Shown piece after piece: positions 6,917 to 9,073 of a stretch of DNA of 9,073 bases (its first letter is position 1; the number at the start of each line of letters is the position of its first letter). Made by a program: the position numbers and the translations under genes. This DNA is from Pseudomonadota bacterium (lineage in GTDB: Bacteria; Pseudomonadota; Alphaproteobacteria; Rhizobiales; Xanthobacteraceae): the NCBI GenBank assembly GCA_023423415.1, contig JAFAFP010000090.1:1-9073 (forward strand). The letters run 5' to 3'. The notes beneath the pieces are model-generated. The model did not search any database. It had not been told where the DNA came from and was given only the letters and a program-made list of their open reading frames with translations.

Positions 6917-7510
6917 ATGACACGTCGTAACCGCCACATTGGGTCAATCCTCACCCCCATCGCTACAATTGCTCTCTCGGCTTCCCCCGCGCTTGCTCAC
7001 GTCGGCGTCGATGCGCATGGGACCTTCTTCGCCGGCTTTGTCCATCCAGTCGGTGGACTGGATCACCTTGCCGCGATGATCGCGGTCGGCTTGTGGGCTG
7101 CGATAGTAGGTGGACAGCGCATATGGATCTGGCCCGTGGCATTTGTCGGAGCAATGGTCGTCGGCGGATTGCTTGGTCGCGCCGGTATCGATCTCCCGTT
7201 GGTCGAACCGATGATTGCTGGTTCCGTGATGCTGCTCGGTCTTGGAATTGGCGCGCTGCTGAAAGCACCCGTCGCCATCGGCGCGGTTGTTATCGCGGCT
7301 CTCGGCATCTTCCACGGTTATGCGCACGGTGCAGAGGCACCGGCTGGTGATTGGTTCGGTTACACCGCTGGCTTTGTCATCGCGACTGGTGTGCTGCACG
7401 CGATCGGCGTCGGCGCTGGCCAGTTTCTCAAGAGCGACGCTGGCCTCAACACCGCGCGCGCAATCGGCGGCGCGACCGCCGTTCTCGGCCTCGTTCTTTT
7501 CATCCAGTGA
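6917..7510 (+). CDS. HupE/UreJ family membrane protein, probable nickel permease
   Basis: This 197-residue protein has an N-terminal signal peptide (basic MTRRNRH, hydrophobic core, ALA at 25-27). Cleavage would leave a mature protein starting with His28. About six membrane segments follow (near 50-66, 70-88, 97-117, 118-138, 148-170, 182-197). The two HupE/UreJ hallmarks are present: HPVGGLDH (43-50) and FHGYAHGAE (132-140). H161 lies in a later helix. In this family these His/Asp/Glu residues are implicated in nickel binding, and members of the family transport Ni2+. Between urease genes and without hydrogenase genes in view, the natural role is nickel supply for urease, so ureJ is the likely name. 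It has a fair ribosome binding site (GGGGA, 6906-6910), and its stop is 8 bases before ureB. The substrate is inferred from the family. Confidence 0.88.
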   Translation: MTRRNRHIGSILTPIATIALSASPALAHVGVDAHGTFFAGFVHPVGGLDHLAAMIAVGLWAAIVGGQRIWIWPVAFVGAMVVGGLLGRAGIDLPLVEPMIAGSVMLLGLGIGALLKAPVAIGAVVIAALGIFHGYAHGAEAPAGDWFGYTAGFVIATGVLHAIGVGAGQFLKSDAGLNTARAIGGATAVLGLVLFIQ

Positions 7511-7516
7511 GGTGGA
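7510..7516 (+). promoter_or_regulatory. Shine-Dalgarno of ureB overlapping the upstream stop
   Basis: AGGTGGA begins at the last base of the hupE/ureJ stop (7508-7510) and lies 2 bases before ATG 7519. It sets the ureB start and excludes an in-frame 56-codon extension beginning at 7351, which would overlap the membrane protein gene. Confidence 0.65.
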
Positions 7517-7518
7517 CG

Positions 7519-7824
7519 ATGATTCCCGGAGAAGTCTTCACCGTTCCTGGCGATATCGAGCTCAACGCGGATCGCTCGACACTCACGCTGACGGTCGCAA
7601 ACACTGGCGACCGCCCGATCCAGGTCGGCAGCCATTATCATTTCTACGAGACCAATCCCGCGCTGTCGTTCGACCGAGAAAAAACACGCGGATTTCGCCT
7701 CGACATCGCGGCAGGCACCGCAGTCCGCTTCGAGCCGGGGCAGACGCGTGACGTGCAGCTTGTCGCGCTTGCCGGCGAGCGCCGAGTATTCGGTTTCCGC
7801 CAAGCCATCATGGGCAATCTTTAG
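7519..7824 (+). CDS. ureB: Urease beta subunit UreB
   Basis: This 101-residue structural subunit of urease packs between UreA and UreC and helps shape the active-site entrance. Recognisable family blocks are MIPGEV at the start, RPIQVGSHYHFYETNPAL (32-49), RGFRLDIAAGTAVRFEPG (57-74) and the ending RRVFGFRQAIMGNL. The length is standard. The start follows the upstream stop by only 8 bases, so coupled translation is likely. It is separated from ureA by the membrane protein gene, whereas ureA and ureB are adjacent in many bacteria. It ends 33 bases before ureC. Confidence 0.97.
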   Translation: MIPGEVFTVPGDIELNADRSTLTLTVANTGDRPIQVGSHYHFYETNPALSFDREKTRGFRLDIAAGTAVRFEPGQTRDVQLVALAGERRVFGFRQAIMGNL

Positions 7825-7857
7825 ACGTATGATCGGCGCGAACAGGGAAATAGAATC

Positions 7858-9073
7858 ATGGCCACCAGGATCACACGCGCTGCCTACGCCGGCATGTACG
7901 GCCCCACTGTCGGCGACAAGGTCCGCCTTGCCGATACCGACCTGATCATCGAAGTCGAACAAGACTTCACGACGTATGGCGAGGAGGTGAAATTCGGCGG
8001 CGGCAAGGTGATCCGCGATGGCATGGGCCAGTCGCAAATCCGGAACGCCGCGGGCGCGGTCGATACTGTCATCACCAACGCGCTGATCCTGGATCATTGG
8101 GGCATTGTCAAAGCCGACATCGGCATTTCCAACGGCCGCATCGTCGCGATTGGCAAAGCGGGCAATCCGGATATCCAGCCTGGTGTCGATATCATTGTCG
8201 GACCTGGCACCGATGTCATTGCAGGCGAGGGCAAAATCATCACCGCTGGCGGCTTCGACAGCCACATCCATTTCATCTGCCCTCAGCAAATCGACGATGC
8301 GCTGATGGCGGGCATGACGACTTTGCTCGGCGGCGGGACCGGTCCGTCACATGGCACGTTCGCCACCACCTGCACACCCGGACCTTGGCACATCGAAATG
8401 ATGTTGCGCGCGATCGACGGCGTGCCGATCAATATCGGTCTCGCGGCAAAGGGCAACGCATCGCTACCCGGACCACTCGACGAAATGGCCGAAGCCGGAG
8501 CCTGCGCCTTCAAACTGCACGAGGACTGGGGCACCACGCCCGCCGCCATCGACAACTGCCTCGCGGTCGGCGATGACCACGACGTGCAGGTGATGCTCCA
8601 CAGCGACACGCTGAATGAGTCCGGCTACGTCGAAGACACGATCGCGGCCTTCAAGGGCCGCACGATCCACGCCTTTCACACCGAGGGCGCAGGCGGCGGC
8701 CATGCCCCCGACATCATGCGCGTGGCAGGTCTCGAAAACGTCTTACCGTCATCGACCAACCCGACGCGGCCGTTCACGGTCAACACCATCGACGAACATC
8801 TCGACATGCTGATGGTGTGCCATCACCTCTCGGCGAAAATCCCCGAAGACCTCGCATTCGCGGAAAGCCGCATCCGTAAGGAAACCATCGCAGCGGAGGA
8901 CATCCTGCATGATATCGGCGCGCTCTCGATGATGTCGTCGGACAGCCAGGCGATGGGACGCATTGGCGAAGTCTGCATCCGCACGTGGCAGACCGCGCAC
9001 AAAATGAAAATGCAGCGTGGCGCGTTACCGGAAGACAAAGGCACCGGCAATGACAATTTCCGTGTCCGCCGTT
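7858..9073 (+). CDS. ureC: Urease alpha (catalytic) subunit UreC, 3' end outside the window
   Basis: The open frame from ATG 7858 stays open to the window edge: 405 complete codons plus one base, about 70% of the usual ~570 residues. A Shine-Dalgarno (AGGGAA, 7844-7849) lies 8 bases upstream. The enzyme hydrolyses urea to ammonia and carbamate at a dinickel centre in an amidohydrolase barrel. All metal and catalytic residues can be read, offset by +2 from Klebsiella numbering: H136 and H138 (FDSHIHF), K219, the lysine carbamylated to bridge the nickels (AFKLHEDWG), H248 (LHSDTLNESG), H274 (FHTEGAGGGH), the flap with C321 and catalytic H322 (MVCHHL), and D362 (SSDSQAMGR). RITRAAYAGMYGPTVGDKVRLADTDL at 5-30 is the conserved opening. 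No frameshift or missing key residue is seen, so the visible part looks functional. ureE, ureF and ureG probably follow. Confidence 0.98.
   Translation, partial: MATRITRAAYAGMYGPTVGDKVRLADTDLIIEVEQDFTTYGEEVKFGGGKVIRDGMGQSQIRNAAGAVDTVITNALILDHWGIVKADIGISNGRIVAIGKAGNPDIQPGVDIIVGPGTDVIAGEGKIITAGGFDSHIHFICPQQIDDALMAGMTTLLGGGTGPSHGTFATTCTPGPWHIEMMLRAIDGVPINIGLAAKGNASLPGPLDEMAEAGACAFKLHEDWGTTPAAIDNCLAVGDDHDVQVMLHSDTLNESGYVEDTIAAFKGRTIHAFHTEGAGGGHAPDIMRVAGLENVLPSSTNPTRPFTVNTIDEHLDMLMVCHHLSAKIPEDLAFAESRIRKETIAAEDILHDIGALSMMSSDSQAMGRIGEVCIRTWQTAHKMKMQRGALPEDKGTGNDNFRVRR

Noticed and set aside
7360..8289. 309-codon antisense open frame over hupE/ureJ, ureB and ureC
   Set aside because: It mirrors conserved genes on the + strand, has no recognisable motif or start context, and spans several gene boundaries. 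Similar long antisense frames at 4080-4937 and 6146-6874 were rejected for the same reason.
1..9073. CRISPR array, tRNA/rRNA genes, insertion sequences, toxin-antitoxin or defence genes
   Set aside because: No spaced direct repeats, cloverleaf candidates, transposase motifs or terminal repeats were seen. The window is almost entirely filled by recognisable urea transport and urease genes.

Overview
The window is one compact, co-directional (+ strand) nitrogen-acquisition cluster: the five genes of a urea ABC transporter (urtA-urtB-urtC-urtD-urtE), followed without a break by the start of a urease cluster (ureD-ureA-hupE/ureJ-ureB-ureC). The base composition is GC-rich with GC-biased third codon positions. 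Together with the gene order and protein styles (a long UrtB with a periplasmic N-terminal extension, separate ~100-residue UreA and UreB, and a HupE/UreJ gene between ureA and ureB), this suggests an alphaproteobacterium, most likely Hyphomicrobiales (Bradyrhizobium-like or related). That placement is inferred from style, not from a marker gene.

Layout: bases 6-22 carry a good -24/-12 (sigma-54, RpoN) promoter, and urtA starts at base 60 behind a clear ribosome binding site. A 97-base gap with a near-perfect hairpin (1381-1413) separates urtA from urtB. From urtB onward the genes are tightly packed: urtB/urtC overlap by 4 bases, the urtC stop codon lies inside the urtD Shine-Dalgarno region, urtD/urtE are 13 bases apart, and urtE/ureD overlap by 26 bases. 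Then come ureD, ureA, hupE/ureJ, ureB and ureC with gaps of 8-33 bases. ureC runs off the right edge after 405 codons. No terminator or internal promoter is evident after urtB, and there is no gene-free stretch longer than 97 bases.

How the genes work together: periplasmic UrtA captures urea, UrtB and UrtC form the membrane channel, and UrtD and UrtE hydrolyse ATP to drive uptake. UreA, UreB and UreC form the cytoplasmic nickel urease that splits urea into ammonia and carbamate/CO2. UreD is an accessory protein for nickel-site assembly, and the HupE/UreJ membrane protein probably helps supply nickel. The other accessory genes (ureE, ureF, ureG) are not in the window and presumably lie downstream. 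A sigma-54 promoter fits induction of the cluster under nitrogen limitation through the Ntr system.

I did not find an unknown system here. The gene content is familiar. The points most worth a second look are regulatory and architectural: the RpoN-type promoter, the urtA-urtB hairpin, the fusion of transport and enzyme genes by overlap, the nickel-permease-like gene inside the structural genes, the UrtB extension, and the predicted asymmetry of the two ATP sites in UrtDE.
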